NCBI GenBank assembly: GCA_016271365.2
Contig: CM057459.1
Coordinates: 822,363,501 to 822,427,500, forward strand
Length of the DNA: 64,000 nucleotides
Source: Neoceratodus forsteri
Lineage: Eukaryota; Chordata; Ceratodontiformes; Ceratodontidae
Direction of reading: 5' to 3'
The notes below the pieces were generated by a model. It ran no database searches. It was not told the DNA's origin and saw only the letters and a program-made list of their open reading frames with translations. The position numbers and the translations under genes are program-made. Position 1 is the stretch's first letter; each line of letters begins with the position of its first letter. Below are positions 1 to 10,070 of the stretch, one piece after another.

Positions 1-649
1 CCTAATGGGCCATGCTATTCATAAAAGGGGACATTGCTGGGCAATTATTATTTTAGGAATTTGCCATGTTGCTCTTGAGTTCATATACACAGCTTATCTT
101 TAGTTTTCGTATTTTAGTATATTTGTCAATACCTCCTATCTCTGTATAGTGAATGCACCTGTACCTAATATTAAGGGCTTTTTGGTCCTATTAGATATAT
201 GTATATATGGACTGTTCACTATATGCATTCTCCAATGGTATTGTATGTGGAAAATTTTTATAAAACTCAAGTTTAAAAAAAAATCTAACACAGGCACAAA
301 GAAAGACTGGTGTACACAAAGGCTCAGACTTGATGTTTTATTGCAAAAGTAATAAATATAAGTGCAGGGGGCTGGCATGCTGGTACAGTGGTAGGATACA
401 GTCCAACTGCAATAAGAGGATGTCCACACCATGTTGCAGGCCTTGTATTGCTGACCATGGAACTTCCTTCTGATGTACCGACTGAGACTTCACCAAGGGA
501 GTGGCTGAAGGGACACCACTGGTGGTGCCACCCTAGGGGCAAACCAGGGTGCTCAGGGAGCTGAGGTAAGTCCCAGGATACAGATGATTGAGCTGGGGGT
601 AAGAATCCAGACAGATGGCCAGTCAACTGTAGGAGGAAAAAGTACACTA

Positions 650-658
<9 letters not shown>
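1..658. other. Unassigned sequence, possible tRNA-like SINE head
   Basis: I recognise no coding gene here. Around 363-400 a short stretch on the plus strand (TGGTACAGTGGTAGGAT) resembles a Pol III A box of a tRNA-derived SINE. I find no convincing B box at the expected distance, so this is only a hint. The rest is ordinary AT-rich sequence. Confidence 0.3.

Positions 659-691
<33 letters not shown>
659..691. repeat. (TA)n microsatellite
   Basis: An uninterrupted run of alternating T and A of about 33 bases, seen directly. Such runs are prone to cruciform extrusion and length change. Confidence 0.95.
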
Positions 692-697
<6 letters not shown>

Positions 698-1153
698 TGC
701 CCAGGTGCTAAAGTGCTGAAAATACAATGCATATAGCACAGAGGCAGCAGCTGAGAAAACTCTGGCACTTCGAGTCATGCTGTCTCTTTCTGATGGGGAA
801 GGGGGGTGGCTTGCCATGATGACACTACCTTTAAATACTTAACTGTGGATCCAGATTGGAGGATCACTTCAAATATTTTTCAAGTCACTCATTCAGTTCT
901 CATGTTCTACTGTATCAAACAGGATTCCAAACATGGAATAAGAATGAGTTCTGCCACAGGGTGATCTTATTACTCACAATATATTTAGAGTGTTTTCTGG
1001 CAAGCTAGATGGCTGTAGGAAGCACATTGTTTAAATACTTGTAATATATGGGATACATCATTTCAATATGCTTGTAAGCACACAAAAACAAAATCTGGTA
1101 ATACTACTGCCCCAAAAGTGATTATAACATTGTTGATGATCCAGAATATATAG
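692..1153. other. Unassigned sequence
   Basis: I see no gene, repeat array or recognisable transposon in this stretch. Confidence 0.4.
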
Positions 1154-1316
1154 AATAATGAATGGATGACTATCCACAACATGGCTGTGTTTCCATTGAG
1201 GGAGTTGATTATGTCATAGAGACCTCCAGAGTGAAGCTCGAGAGGTCTCTATGGCATCATCAACTCCCAAGATGGAAACACAGATTGAGTTGTGGATGGT
1301 CACCCATCAATTATTT
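1154..1316. repeat. Foldback element 1 (long inverted repeat, MITE-like)
   Basis: Two imperfect arms of roughly 70 bases face each other around a short loop at about 1227-1241. The left arm starts AATAATGAATGGATGAC. The reverse complement of the right arm starts AATAATTGATGGGTGAC. The arms agree over most positions through GTGTTTCCAT, GGAGTTGAT and ATAGAGACCTC. The loop contains AGTGAAGCTCGA, which recurs in opposite orientation in the foldback at 2349-2519. No protein is encoded. This is the shape of a palindromic non-autonomous DNA transposon. The family is not identified. Confidence 0.75.
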
Positions 1317-1820
1317 TGTTGTAGTATATGGTTCCCCGAAATGGACACAAGGTTCATACCTTGCATTCATGCTCCTGCACTAGTCCTTGCTTCAGTTCCA
1401 TCCTCGAAGATACCAGTCTTCCTCACTGCAGTCATGCTCTGCTCCAGTCACATCCCCAAATATACCAGTATTCCTTGCTGTGGTCCTGCTCTACTTTTCC
1501 CTGTAACTGTGCCTGAGATTTTGAAAAAAATAAACAAAGAAGACCTGCAAATTGATTGCTTGGACAAATAGAGCTGACTATAGCAGTCCACATCCAAATT
1601 GTCTGCTTGCCTGACCACTCACTGAGTGAATCCGCCATTTTAGAGTGTATTTTTTGAATCATCGCTATTTCCACCAATCAGGTAGGAGCTCAAGGGGGAA
1701 GAGTTGTATTATCGATGTGACATCATAATAATAGTGCAACAACTTTTTTTGACCTTTAAACTATCCTACAAGATTTTGAAAACCATTGTTTTCCATACGC
1801 AAAAGCCCTAACCATATACT
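1317..1820. other. Unassigned sequence
   Basis: Overlapping short reading frames on both strands have no recognisable domain. I see nothing further. Confidence 0.4.
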
Positions 1821-1874
1821 ATACTATCATTCAGAGCCCATAATACTATTGTTCAGAGCTCTGAATGATAGTAT
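1821..1874. repeat. Short perfect inverted repeat (hairpin)
   Basis: Perfect 17-base arms, ATACTATCATTCAGAGC at 1821-1837 and its reverse complement at 1858-1874, enclose a 20-base spacer that itself contains TACTATTGTTCAGAG, a near-copy of the arm. It could be the core of another foldback element. No coding content. Confidence 0.8.
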
Positions 1875-2348
1875 TATCAGAGAAGTAGAACAGCGTAAGC
1901 AAAGAACTACCTCCTACACTAACCTAGTTGCCGCGATGCCAAGTACCCTTCCATGACAGGCAACCTAACCCTTTTCAAACTGTGCCTTGTGATTGGCCAC
2001 TTTTCATCTGTGGGTGGGCCAAGCACTATTTAAAACACGGCAGCTGTGTCTCACTTAATGAGAGGAATTCCTCTATGTCCTATGATTGCCAATTTTTTTG
2101 TGTCATTTTAAATTTAAATCGTCATTTGATTGATTAAATAATTATCTGGTTGATGTTGCTTTCACTCAGCTCTGCAGTCAACAGGTAAGCGAATGAGGTA
2201 TTGAGCGAACAACTCTTCAGTGCAGTGGTTTTCATGAGTGAGTGTTCAGAGTAGTTGAGTGCCCATTGTTGAATGAGTGTTCGGTGAAGTGGTTGGGTGC
2301 CCGTTGTGAAGCCGAGGATTTTTTTTGCAATCAGATGCATATATTACA
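1875..2348. other. Unassigned sequence
   Basis: No gene or repeat family recognised. A weak local repetition occurs near 2200-2300, where GAGTGAGTGTTC and GAATGAGTGTTCGGTGAAGTGGTT lie close together, perhaps a decayed minisatellite. Confidence 0.35.
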
Positions 2349-2519
2349 AAAAATAATAAGTAAAAGAGGGTGTATGACAATGAAGTAATACCATCTTGAG
2401 GATCTGGGGACATGGAAACCTTTCGAGCTTCACTGTTGAGGTTTCCATGTCCCCAGATACTCTCAAAGGTATTACTCCCTTGTCATACACACTCTCATAT
2501 CTAGTATATTATTTTTTTA
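2349..2519. repeat. Foldback element 2, sharing its loop with foldback 1
   Basis: The left arm (about 2364-2420) reads GTGTATGACAA, GAAGTAATACC, then ATCTGGGGACATGGAAACCT. The right arm (about 2438-2496) is its reverse complement with few mismatches. The outer ends AAAAAATAATA and TATTATTTTTT also pair. The loop TTCGAGCTTCACTGTTG is the reverse complement of the loop motif in the 1154-1316 foldback, although the distal arms differ. A shared core flanked by unrelated arms suggests one palindromic family with diverged or exchanged arms. Confidence 0.75.
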
Positions 2520-2540
2520 TTGTTTGAATGGATTAGTGTC

Positions 2541-2717
2541 AAATAAGTATAATTAATCAATAATGCACAACAGGGTGCGTGGTGCTGGGATAACATCATG
2601 CCACGGGTGGTTGGGCATGAGGCAACAGGCCAAGTGAGTCCATCAGCCAAGAATTGATGTTATCCTAGCACAACACACACCCTGGAGTGCATTATTACTA
2701 TTTTACAATGACTTATT
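2541..2717. repeat. Foldback element 3 (inverted repeat with a 60-base centre)
   Basis: Arms beginning AATAATGCAC and continuing CAGGGTG and GGATAACATCA (left, about 2560-2597) pair with 2654-2696. The flanks AAATAAGT (2541) and ACTTATTT (2710) pair further out. The centre (about 2598-2653) is not palindromic. The arrangement resembles a MITE. The pattern ATAATGC plus CAGGGTG also occurs in the foldback at 21839-21992, hinting at a superfamily. No transposase is encoded here. Confidence 0.7.
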
Positions 2718-3039
2718 TATGGATAAAAGAGAAATAAAAAAAATAGAAAGTACATTTAAAGTAGATTTTTAGTCATTTTTATGTTAGCAAGCTTGCGCAG
2801 CCAACATCTTGTGGTAGTGGAGATTTGGAGGTGCGGTCGCTGTTGGGCAAATGCAGGGCACACACCAGTAGGTGTGTCCATCATTCCACAGTCAGCCTGC
2901 ATGCTGGTGCCACACCACCCGGGCAAGCACATCTAAGGAAAGGGCCACTGCAATGTGAGCAAAGCTTGTCATACGCAGCGGATCTTCCTACCTGCTTGCC
3001 CAGCATCAAACATGGTGGCACAGTGGCTGCTAAACTGTC
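2718..3039. other. Unassigned sequence
   Basis: A 99-codon open frame at 2825-3124 on the plus strand runs into the minisatellite and has no recognisable domain. I treat it as chance. Confidence 0.4.
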
Positions 3040-3290
3040 GACTTTGGGGGTGCCAATCCCCCAGTCGGCTTACACTGCCTCTCTTGTATGTGCCATTGGG
3101 GGAGCCCATTCCCCGTCGGCATAAAGTGTCCCCCCTCTCCTTTTTTGGTTGCCAAGGGGGTCCCAATTCCCCTTGGCTCATGTGCCTCTACTTTCATTGT
3201 TTGCCAACGGGGCCCAATCCCCATTGGCATCGGTCCCCCACTTCTATGTACAACGGGTGCCAAATCCCCGTCGGCTACTGTAAACCCCAA
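3040..3290. repeat. Palindromic minisatellite, about five units of about 52 bp
   Basis: Five diverged units repeat the pattern GCCAA-GGGG, CCCAAT, CCCC-TTGGC, followed by a C-rich stretch. Clear cores lie near 3050, 3094, 3153, 3205 and 3250. Each core folds back on itself: GCCAACGGGG and CCCCATTGGC flank CCCAAT in the fourth unit. The array is therefore a row of small hairpins. Open frames across it exist only because the repeats lack stops. Confidence 0.75.
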
Positions 3291-3665
3291 AAAAAACACC
3301 TAAAAAGAAAACTGTCCACAATGGGTTTTTAACACCTGTAAACAGAAAATGGTCCCTTGTAGTCTCCCTACCACCGCACCTACCCACTGCATACCTTGCT
3401 TCCCCCAACCCCATACTTACCTTCAGAGTCTGGAGCGACGATCTTCGGTGGACTGGGAACATGTCTGCACTCTTCAAAAGCCGACCGCGAACTGAGGAAA
3501 TGCTGGTAAGCTACATAATGGAATAAAAAGGGTTTTTTCAACTTTGATGCATCTCTCAGGCATTTTTGGGAATTTTTGCACCAGATTTTCAACATGGGGT
3601 TTTTGGGATCCCTCCTCATGAATTCTGTCACTGTTATGGCATTAATCGGTCCCAAAAGGTGATTT
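3291..3665. repeat. Left part of the composite repeat, including a perfect inverted repeat
   Basis: Sequence around 3410-3530 (for example ACATGTCTGCACTCTTCAAA) is repeated at about 26450-26560, placing this stretch in a dispersed family shared with the 26.4-27.6 kb region. At 3639-3707 a perfect 23-base inverted repeat (left arm within 3642-3665, right arm within 3682-3705, core CCCAAAAGGTGATT) spans into the tandem units. The same inverted repeat, slightly diverged, occurs at about 26665-26724. Confidence 0.7.
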
Positions 3666-4540
3666 CACAGTCACTGCGCGGAATCACCTTTTGGGACCGA
3701 TTAACACAAGGACAGTTGCAGTGTTCATGAGGTGGTCTCAAAAAGCCTATGTTGCAAATCTGGTGGAAGAAATCCACAAAAATGGCTGTTTTATGAGCAT
3801 GTGCTGCACAGTTGCTATGCACGCCGTAATCAAGAAATTGCACATTTTCATGCCAGATTTTCAACATTGTCATTTTTTCACCTCCTTGTGAACAGTATAG
3901 CTGTCAATTTTCACATCCTGGCCGAAATGTGTTTCCGCACTTCTGGCACACAATAGCACGGTCGCTGTGGGAAATCAGTGTTTGGGGCAGATTACGAAAA
4001 TGACAGTGACACTGTTCATGAGCAGAGGTCCTAAAATGCCTATGTTAAAAATTTGGTGATGATACTCCATAAAATAACTGTGTTACGAGCGTGCGTTGCG
4101 CAGTTTGCACGCACGTTCATAACATGCATTTGTAATATTTTCACTCTGGATTTTCACCATTAGCATTTTTCCACACCTCTTGATGAACAGTACAGCTGTC
4201 ATTTTACATATCCTGCCCGAAATGTGTTTTCGCACGTCCGGCGCAGAATAGCACGGTCGCTGTGCAAAATCACTTTTTGGGACAGTTTGAGGAAATGACA
4301 GTGACACTGTACATGAGCAGAGGTGCTAAAATGCCTATGTTGAAAATTTAGTGCCAAAAGTCCATAAAATAACTGTGTTACAAGTGTGCATTGCGCATTT
4401 CCCACGCACCCTTGTAACTTCTCAAATTTGCAATATTTACGTGCCACATTTTCAACACTGCAATTTTTTTACATCTCCCTATGAACAGTACAGCTGTCAT
4501 TTTTCACATCCTGCCCAAAATGTATTTCCGCACTGCACTA
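3666..4540. repeat. Tandem array of three units of about 290 bp
   Basis: Three head-to-tail units start with CACAGTCACTGCGCGG (3666), CACGGTCGCTGTGGG (3957) and CACGGTCGCTGTGC (4252), giving periods of 291 and 295 bp. Each unit carries GACAGT, a conserved TTCATGAG-type block, an AAAATGCCTATGTT-type block, a GTGC(A/G)TTG(C/T)GCA block, CATTTTTCCACACC and CCTGCCCGAAATGTG. No intact gene is present. A diverged two-unit copy lies at 26684-27250 and a possible single unit at about 19850-20080. This looks like satellite-like sequence or the internal repeats of a large non-autonomous element. Confidence 0.75.
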
Positions 4541-5089
4541 CCAAAGCCAATGCGAGTGCGACAACATTTGGCATCAACAAATGGTTGTTTAAATGGGTAG
4601 GAATACTTACAAAAAAACAGTGCTCATTCCTTATTGTTTTCCAGTAGGTGGAGCTGATCTGCTGTTGGTGTGCTTTTGTCCTCTACCCACAGACTGCAGG
4701 TGATGATTTTAGGCTTTGTGTCTTCATCACCCCCCCCCAAACCAAATGTAAATCTCATTTTGGCTTTGTATTTTGATCCCTCCTCCTACAAAAGGTGAAT
4801 CTCTGCCTGCTGTCACTATTACCTGCAGACTGCAAACTGTAGATTCCCATTCTCCCACTAAGTTTAGTTGCATGCCCCTCCCACCCAGCAGTGACAGTTA
4901 CTGCAGTTGATTTCTTTTGGTGGTTCATGTGTGTCTCCAGTTCTTCCGGTACAGTCGGCATGTGTTTGTACTGGGATAATTTTGAAAAAGAGAAATTACA
5001 TTTATTTAATGGCAGCGCTGACCATGGTGTGCTTTTGAAAAGCATGCACTAACGCTCTTTAGGATGGGAATGGGAACTGCACTGTAGGG
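4541..5089. other. Unassigned sequence, possibly the 3' UTR of the adjacent L1
   Basis: The stretch lies downstream of the minus-strand L1 ORF2 remnant and may include its 3' untranslated end. A minus-strand open frame at 4755-5045 begins with a segment rich in F, S and N that could be the last L1 residues. The rest of that frame is not L1-like. I cannot place the L1 end precisely. Confidence 0.3.
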
Positions 5090-6893
5090 AAGCAGATGCG
5101 ACAATGGCTTCCTTTTCAGTTTTTTATTAAATTATCACAAATTATTGGGAAAAAATGATTTATTCGTATCTGCACACAAGGATGTAGCACTTCCTAGCCA
5201 GGAGGTTATGGGCAGAGGAGCAGGGTTGCTGAAGCTGGCTGCTGAATGGGAAATGTGACACTCTGCTAGTTGACTGAAAGTCTGAAGCCAATCGCAATGA
5301 TGGTTGTGTTTAATTTATGCCTTGGGAGTGCTTGGGCTAGGTAACTAATCGGAGGGGTGTCCTTTAATACTTCCTTTTCCATTTTCATGCAGGCTGGGGG
5401 ATGGTGTGCTTGATTGCCATATCCTTGGCAGGTTTTAGCAGAAATGAAAGCACATGAGTATTTCAAAAAGTCCAGGAGGTTCTATCCTTTTGTCCATGGT
5501 GCTGGCAATTTGGCTCTGTTATGCCTGGGAGGGGGTCTGACCACATAAGAATGTGCTCATTAGGTTATGTAGTTTTTGTGCCCAAAGTTCTGGGAACAGT
5601 ATAGGGTAGTGGGATATAAAAGAAAATATCTTTTGGGTCAGCATTAACTTTATGACCACTATTTTGCCTCCCATTGACAGGTGCAAATGTTCCAATTTCA
5701 TAACATTCTTTTGGGGTCGTGTCCATATTGGCATGAAGTTCCTGTCAGCCAGGCTTGCCAGATCCAGGGATAATCTAACCCTTAAGTATTTCATTTCTTT
5801 GGGAGTCCAATTGAGGCCTACTGTCTATGTCATTTTGGGGAAATATGTTAATTCAGGGAGAGTATCTCAGATTTTGAGACATTGATTTTAAGGCCAGAGA
5901 TGTCTCCAAAGGCTTTTAATGTCTTCAGTATGGGGTTGGATGCTACTCTTAATGTCCTCTGTTATTATAATGCAATCATCCACATACAGCTTTGCATGGT
6001 ATTGCTCGGGGCATAATGGTATTCCTGCAGTGCCTTGGTGGTTCCATGTCTTAATTGCGACTGCGGAACGGCAACCCGTGACAAGGGCGCTGAACCCGCA
6101 GCATGACCAGTTTGGTAACTATATATTGTAGAGTCTTTGTATCTGTAAGAACTGCCAGAAACACTCTTTAGGAAGGCTTTACCCCCACACCCCCCTTCTT
6201 TAGGATTCTAACTCGGGGGGGGCACCACTTGGGGATGGGGGGAACCATCAGTCATGCAAAGGTGTCGGTATTGTGATTCCTTCACATTTGTCAAGGGTCA
6301 ACATTCTGCAGCTGTGATTTTGACAGATTACCCTTGGTGTGTTTATATGGCTACTGATAGGGGCTCCATTGCTACTACAAATAGCAGAGGGGAGAGGGGG
6401 CATCCCTTGCCTTGTGCCTCTGTGTAGTTCGAAGGTGTTGATAGGGTATTCTTTGTTATGACCTTGGCTCTCAGCTGCATATTCAGGGTTCTGATCCAAG
6501 ATGTAAAATATGCCCTGAAGCTAACATGGTCCAGGACCATATGCAGTTACTTCCATTCCACAGAGTCAAAGGCTTTTCAAAGTGTACAGTTACTATAGCT
6601 GCTGGGGGATGGGAGTCCTGCTGCAGCCTGTATCAATGTAACTATGGCTGTTATGTGGTCTGAACTGTTCCTCCCTTTATCAAATCCTACTTGGGATGGG
6701 TGGGTTAAGCTAGGGAGTTCCATTCTTGCAGTCAGCATTTTTGCCAAGATTTTAACATCCATGTTTTTCAGTGATATTGGCCTATAAATCCCCAGGCAAA
6801 TATGATCCTTTTCAGGGAGATGCCCTGGGGCAAAATGGGTACTAGAAAGTGGTCCTCCCTGTTTGATGCCCATACCCAAGGGCTCCACTGAGA
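5090..6893 (-). mobile_element. L1 LINE, 3' part (RT second half and C-terminus)
   Basis: This is the 3' portion of a minus-strand L1 whose 5' portion lies at 14876-19820. The two parts fit end to end: the upstream piece stops just after the RT N-terminal block ending near ITNYPKEG, and this piece begins just before the block containing YRPISL. The interval is filled by plus-strand LINEs. The left end is approximate because no poly-A tail or target duplication could be identified. Confidence 0.8.
5266..6888 (-). pseudogene. L1 ORF2 remnant: reverse transcriptase middle and C-terminal domains
   Basis: Reading down the minus strand, one frame (6888-6577) has the L1 RT block YRPISLKNMDVKILAKMLT followed by SQVGFDKGRNSSDH. 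The next (6540-6343) has GCPLSPLLFVVAMEPL, the L1 form of RT block 4. The frame at 5794-5519 has the post-RT segment with SLASLADRNFMPIW and MGGKIVVIKL. The frame at 5466-5266 carries C-terminal sequence with EMEKEVL-like residues. Family knowledge: L1 ORF2p nicks target DNA and copies the L1 RNA. The frames are joined only by frameshifts and stops, so the copy is inactive. Confidence 0.85.
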
Positions 6894-7470
6894 TATGAGA
6901 GAAGATAGCTGATCTAGCAGTCTCCCTTCATCCTACTCAGAGCAAGGAACCAGGGGAGGACATATCAGTTGGGGAGGTACAGTTGGAAAGCACAGTGCAG
7001 GAAAAGGATCTAGGAGTATTAATAATGGGGAGTATGAACTGCTTAGCCCAGTGCAGGACGGCAGCTGCAAAGGCAAACAAGATGCTGGGGTGCATAATGA
7101 GGGGAATTTCCTCCAGGCAGGGAGAAGTGATCCTACTGCTGTACAGGTCACTGGTCAGGCCACACCTGGAATACTACATGCAGAACTGGTGGCCATTGCT
7201 GAAGAGGGACATTAGATTGCTGGAGGGAGTAAAGTGTAGGGCAACGAAGATGATACAGGGACTTGAGGGAAAATCCTACAAGGAGATGCTGGGAGAGCTG
7301 CAAATGTATTCCCTGGAAGAGAGAGAAGGGATGGGGGGATATGATCGAAACCTTTAAGTACCTAAAGGGTACTAACAGGATTAATACAGAAGGGATTCTT
7401 CAGATCAGAAGGGGGAGAGGTATGAAAGGGATCTACCCTGGCTGGCCACTCACCTGCTCCTGCTAGAGAA
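6894..7470 (+). mobile_element. CR1-like LINE, 3' fragment
   Basis: The plus-strand frame at 6983-7357, continued in another frame to about 7430, matches the C-terminal part of CR1 ORF2p. It shows EKDLGVLI, ANKMLGCIMRGISSR, LYRSLVRPHLEYY, KCRATKMIQGLEGKSYKEML and MYSLEEREG. This is the thumb region that follows the RT catalytic core. RT and endonuclease are missing, so the piece is 5'-truncated. It differs noticeably from the three CR1 copies at 40-59 kb and probably belongs to another subfamily. Its 3' limit is approximate. Confidence 0.8.
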
Positions 7471-8120
7471 CCACTGCTCCACCACTAAGGTACGGTTCCT
7501 ATCTGGGCTTGAAGCCCGCATGTCCAATTGGTCAACTCCTCAGCTGAATGGAACTCCATTGGCAGTTTCCTTACACCTCTCCCTATACTATTAGCTGGAC
7601 TAAAAAATGTTGAATTTCTTGTCCGAAGCGCCTTTTCAAGTACCCACAGTGGTGCCCAGAAGGATGAAGCACAGCACTGCAGATTTTTATAGTAGAGTTA
7701 CTGCAGCAAACAATGCAATTTCAATGGGAGTTAATCCCTTTTGTCATGCAGTAAACCTGTGACACTGCACTTCATCCTGACGGGCTTGACTGTGCTTACT
7801 ACTCTGGGATCTTATATTGTGTCCCACCCATCCTCCCTGACCCCTGCCTCTATTAAATGTTCTGTCCCTGAAGATTCATCCCCTCCCACTTCTCCCCATT
7901 GGCTGCATCTTGCCTAATTTAACCACTGACTGCTTAGGAGCCAATTCAGCCCTCTGCCACACAAACACTTGAGATGATCTGCTACTTAATTTTTTGCTCC
8001 CTATACCTCATAGGAAATGTTAGTAGAACCACCTCAACCCTACAGAAGGACTTCCCAACTTCCTGGAAAACATAGCACATTATACAAAGGGAACTCGGTC
8101 TGAATCCTGGTCATCTCTAC
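7471..8120. other. Unassigned sequence, perhaps the 5' UTR of the next LINE
   Basis: No coding frame or repeat array recognised. It lies directly upstream of the first coding residues of the Rex1/L2-like LINE and may be its 5' untranslated region, but nothing in the sequence proves that. Confidence 0.3.
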
Positions 8121-8172
8121 TCACCAAACTACATTTCCAAACTTACATACCTCTGACGATTCCCCAAATCCC

Positions 8173-8885
8173 TTGGCTGCCCTATTAGTGTGCAATACCC
8201 TGGTGGCTGCATCACATGGCCACAAACACCACAGGGCAAAATATATTGGTAAAGGCTGGACACACTGGGCTCGTATAATGAGAAAACTGCTACTTCTACT
8301 AATTTCTGGGAATGTGCACCCCAATCTGGGTGCCCCCAAGACTGAGCACCCCAAAAAATGGGGTAAATCAAAATAGTATCTCTTAACATACTCATTCTCT
8401 TACCTAAAATGCTGCAATTTCAGGCTTTGGTCAAACTGCTCAATCCAGATGTCATTGATCTCACTGAGAACTGGCTCTCTCCTAAAGTCAGTGATAATGC
8501 TATAACCCTAGATGGCTATACTGTGTACCATCAGGATAGGCTATCCAAATGTGAAGGTGGCTGCTTAGTCTACCTCAAAAGCAATCTCAGAGCCCAACTA
8601 CTACCCACTAGCCTCGGCACTAAGGAAGCACAAGTAACAAGCCTCAAACTTACCACTGGCAAACAAAACAAAGTGCTTTTAATCTCCACTGTCTACATAC
8701 TGCCTGGTACCCACACTACCAGAATCCAACAAGTAATCACCAACTTAGAGAAGTACAAACAAAACTGGGAACACATCATTGTCGGTGACTTCAGTGTCAA
8801 TTGGCAGGCTAAAGATTCATTCACTACCCATGATCAGTTCTCAAGCCTCTACTTCACACAACTGATAACTCAGTCCACCAGATAA
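8173..8885 (+). pseudogene. LINE apurinic-like endonuclease remnant
   Basis: The first frame (8173-8376) contains KLLLLLISGNVHPNLGAP, the leader motif seen before the endonuclease of jockey-superfamily LINEs (usually GD-x-NPGP). After a frameshift, 8409-8885 reads as endonuclease: LLNPDVIDLTENWLSPKVSD (the catalytic Glu lies in the T-E-x-W block), then VYHQDR, a GGCLVYLKSNL block, STVYILPG, and IIVGDFSVNW (the GDFN block, here S for N). The family enzyme nicks genomic DNA to prime reverse transcription. Frameshifts make this copy inactive. Confidence 0.8.
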
Positions 8886-9008
8886 AATTACAAAACAGGG
8901 ACTAGTATGCTAATAGAGTGGCTCCTCACCACCAGTCTGGAACACATCTCCAAGGTCTGAGTCCTATCCAACAACCTAAGTGACCACTCCCCAGTCATAT
9001 GCACCTGG

Positions 9009-9686
9009 TTGAATAAACTATCTAAAAGTGCTCCCCAGGTCAGAAGAAACAGATCACTCAGAGCAGGTCAATTGACTGCTTTTATACAATACCTTAACCT
9101 TACTGACCGATCGCCACAGGACAGGGAGCAGGATGGCAACATATCCCTCAACTACTTCATTGCTATGTTTAACAAGGCATGTAATATATGTGCCCCCCAC
9201 AAAACCAAAACAATTAGAGGGGCAACAAACTCCTGGCTCTCTGGCTCTCTCATTGAGCTCAGGCACCATAGGGACAACTTATGGCATACGGCCAAAGCAA
9301 CGGGTAAACAATCTGACATCACTGCATACAAAACAACAAGGAACAAATGCACCAAACTCATTCGACTTGCCAAGGCCTCCTATTGTAATGACTTGCTAAA
9401 GAAGAGCTGGAGCAGTGGTAGAGAGTTTTGGGACACTGTAAAATCTCTTACAGGAAAAGCATCTAGAGCTCACCCTGACTTAATCATTGACTCAACTGGG
9501 TCTCTTCAGGAGCCATGTGACATTTCTAATGCCTTCAACAAGGCTTTTACCAACCTAAGTACGGTACTACCCAGAGACTATCTATCCCCCTCCCCACAAA
9601 TTCAGTATCTGTCAGGGGATCACCAACAAGTGCTCCCCCTTCCTACTTTAGGCTGCTACACAAGCATGAAACCATTAAATACATAA
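9009..9686 (+). pseudogene. LINE ORF2 linker between endonuclease and RT
   Basis: A 225-codon open frame with the usual inter-domain signature of jockey-type LINEs. It has FNKACNICAPHKTKT followed by WLSGSLIELRHHRDNLWHTA, then KLIRLAKASYCNDLLKK, REFWDTVKSLTGK and ISNAFNKAFTNL. It bridges the endonuclease and RT, and the fit to the family order is good. It ends in a stop before the RT start. A short frame at 9710-10033 carries the first RT blocks in degraded form. Confidence 0.75.
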
Positions 9687-10070
9687 AACAGGCACTAGGT
9701 AAGAATTGGATGGGAAGTGACCTCATTGAGATGAAGCTGTCAGCTCTGGTACTAAGTGAGATAGCAATTCCCATCACTAAAGTGTTTAATGTCTCTCTAA
9801 GGACAGGAGTCTTCCAGACAAGTGGAAGGAGGTTCAGGCTACCCCAGTCTTTAAGAATGGCGATACTACAAACTTGGAAAATGATAGGCCTATCTCAAGC
9901 CTCCCCCCTCTCTCTAAAGCCCTTGAATGAGTGGTATCGGACCAGCTCACAGAATATCTATCTAAGTACAACTTACTCAGTTCCAGCAACACTGTTTTAC
10001 ATGAGACCACTCTACAGTCTCTGCACTAATTGACTACACCTCCCAAATCTACGATGCCTTTGAGGATGGA

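Noticed and set aside
363..420. tRNA-Gly-like gene
   Set aside because: Only an A-box-like string is present. No acceptor stem or B box could be folded.
3040..3290. CRISPR-like array
   Set aside because: The units are diverged, the spacing is irregular, and there are no exact repeats with unique spacers or nearby cas genes.
3666..4540. CRISPR or rRNA spacer repeats
   Set aside because: Units of about 290 bp repeat almost completely without unique spacers, and no rRNA sequence is present.
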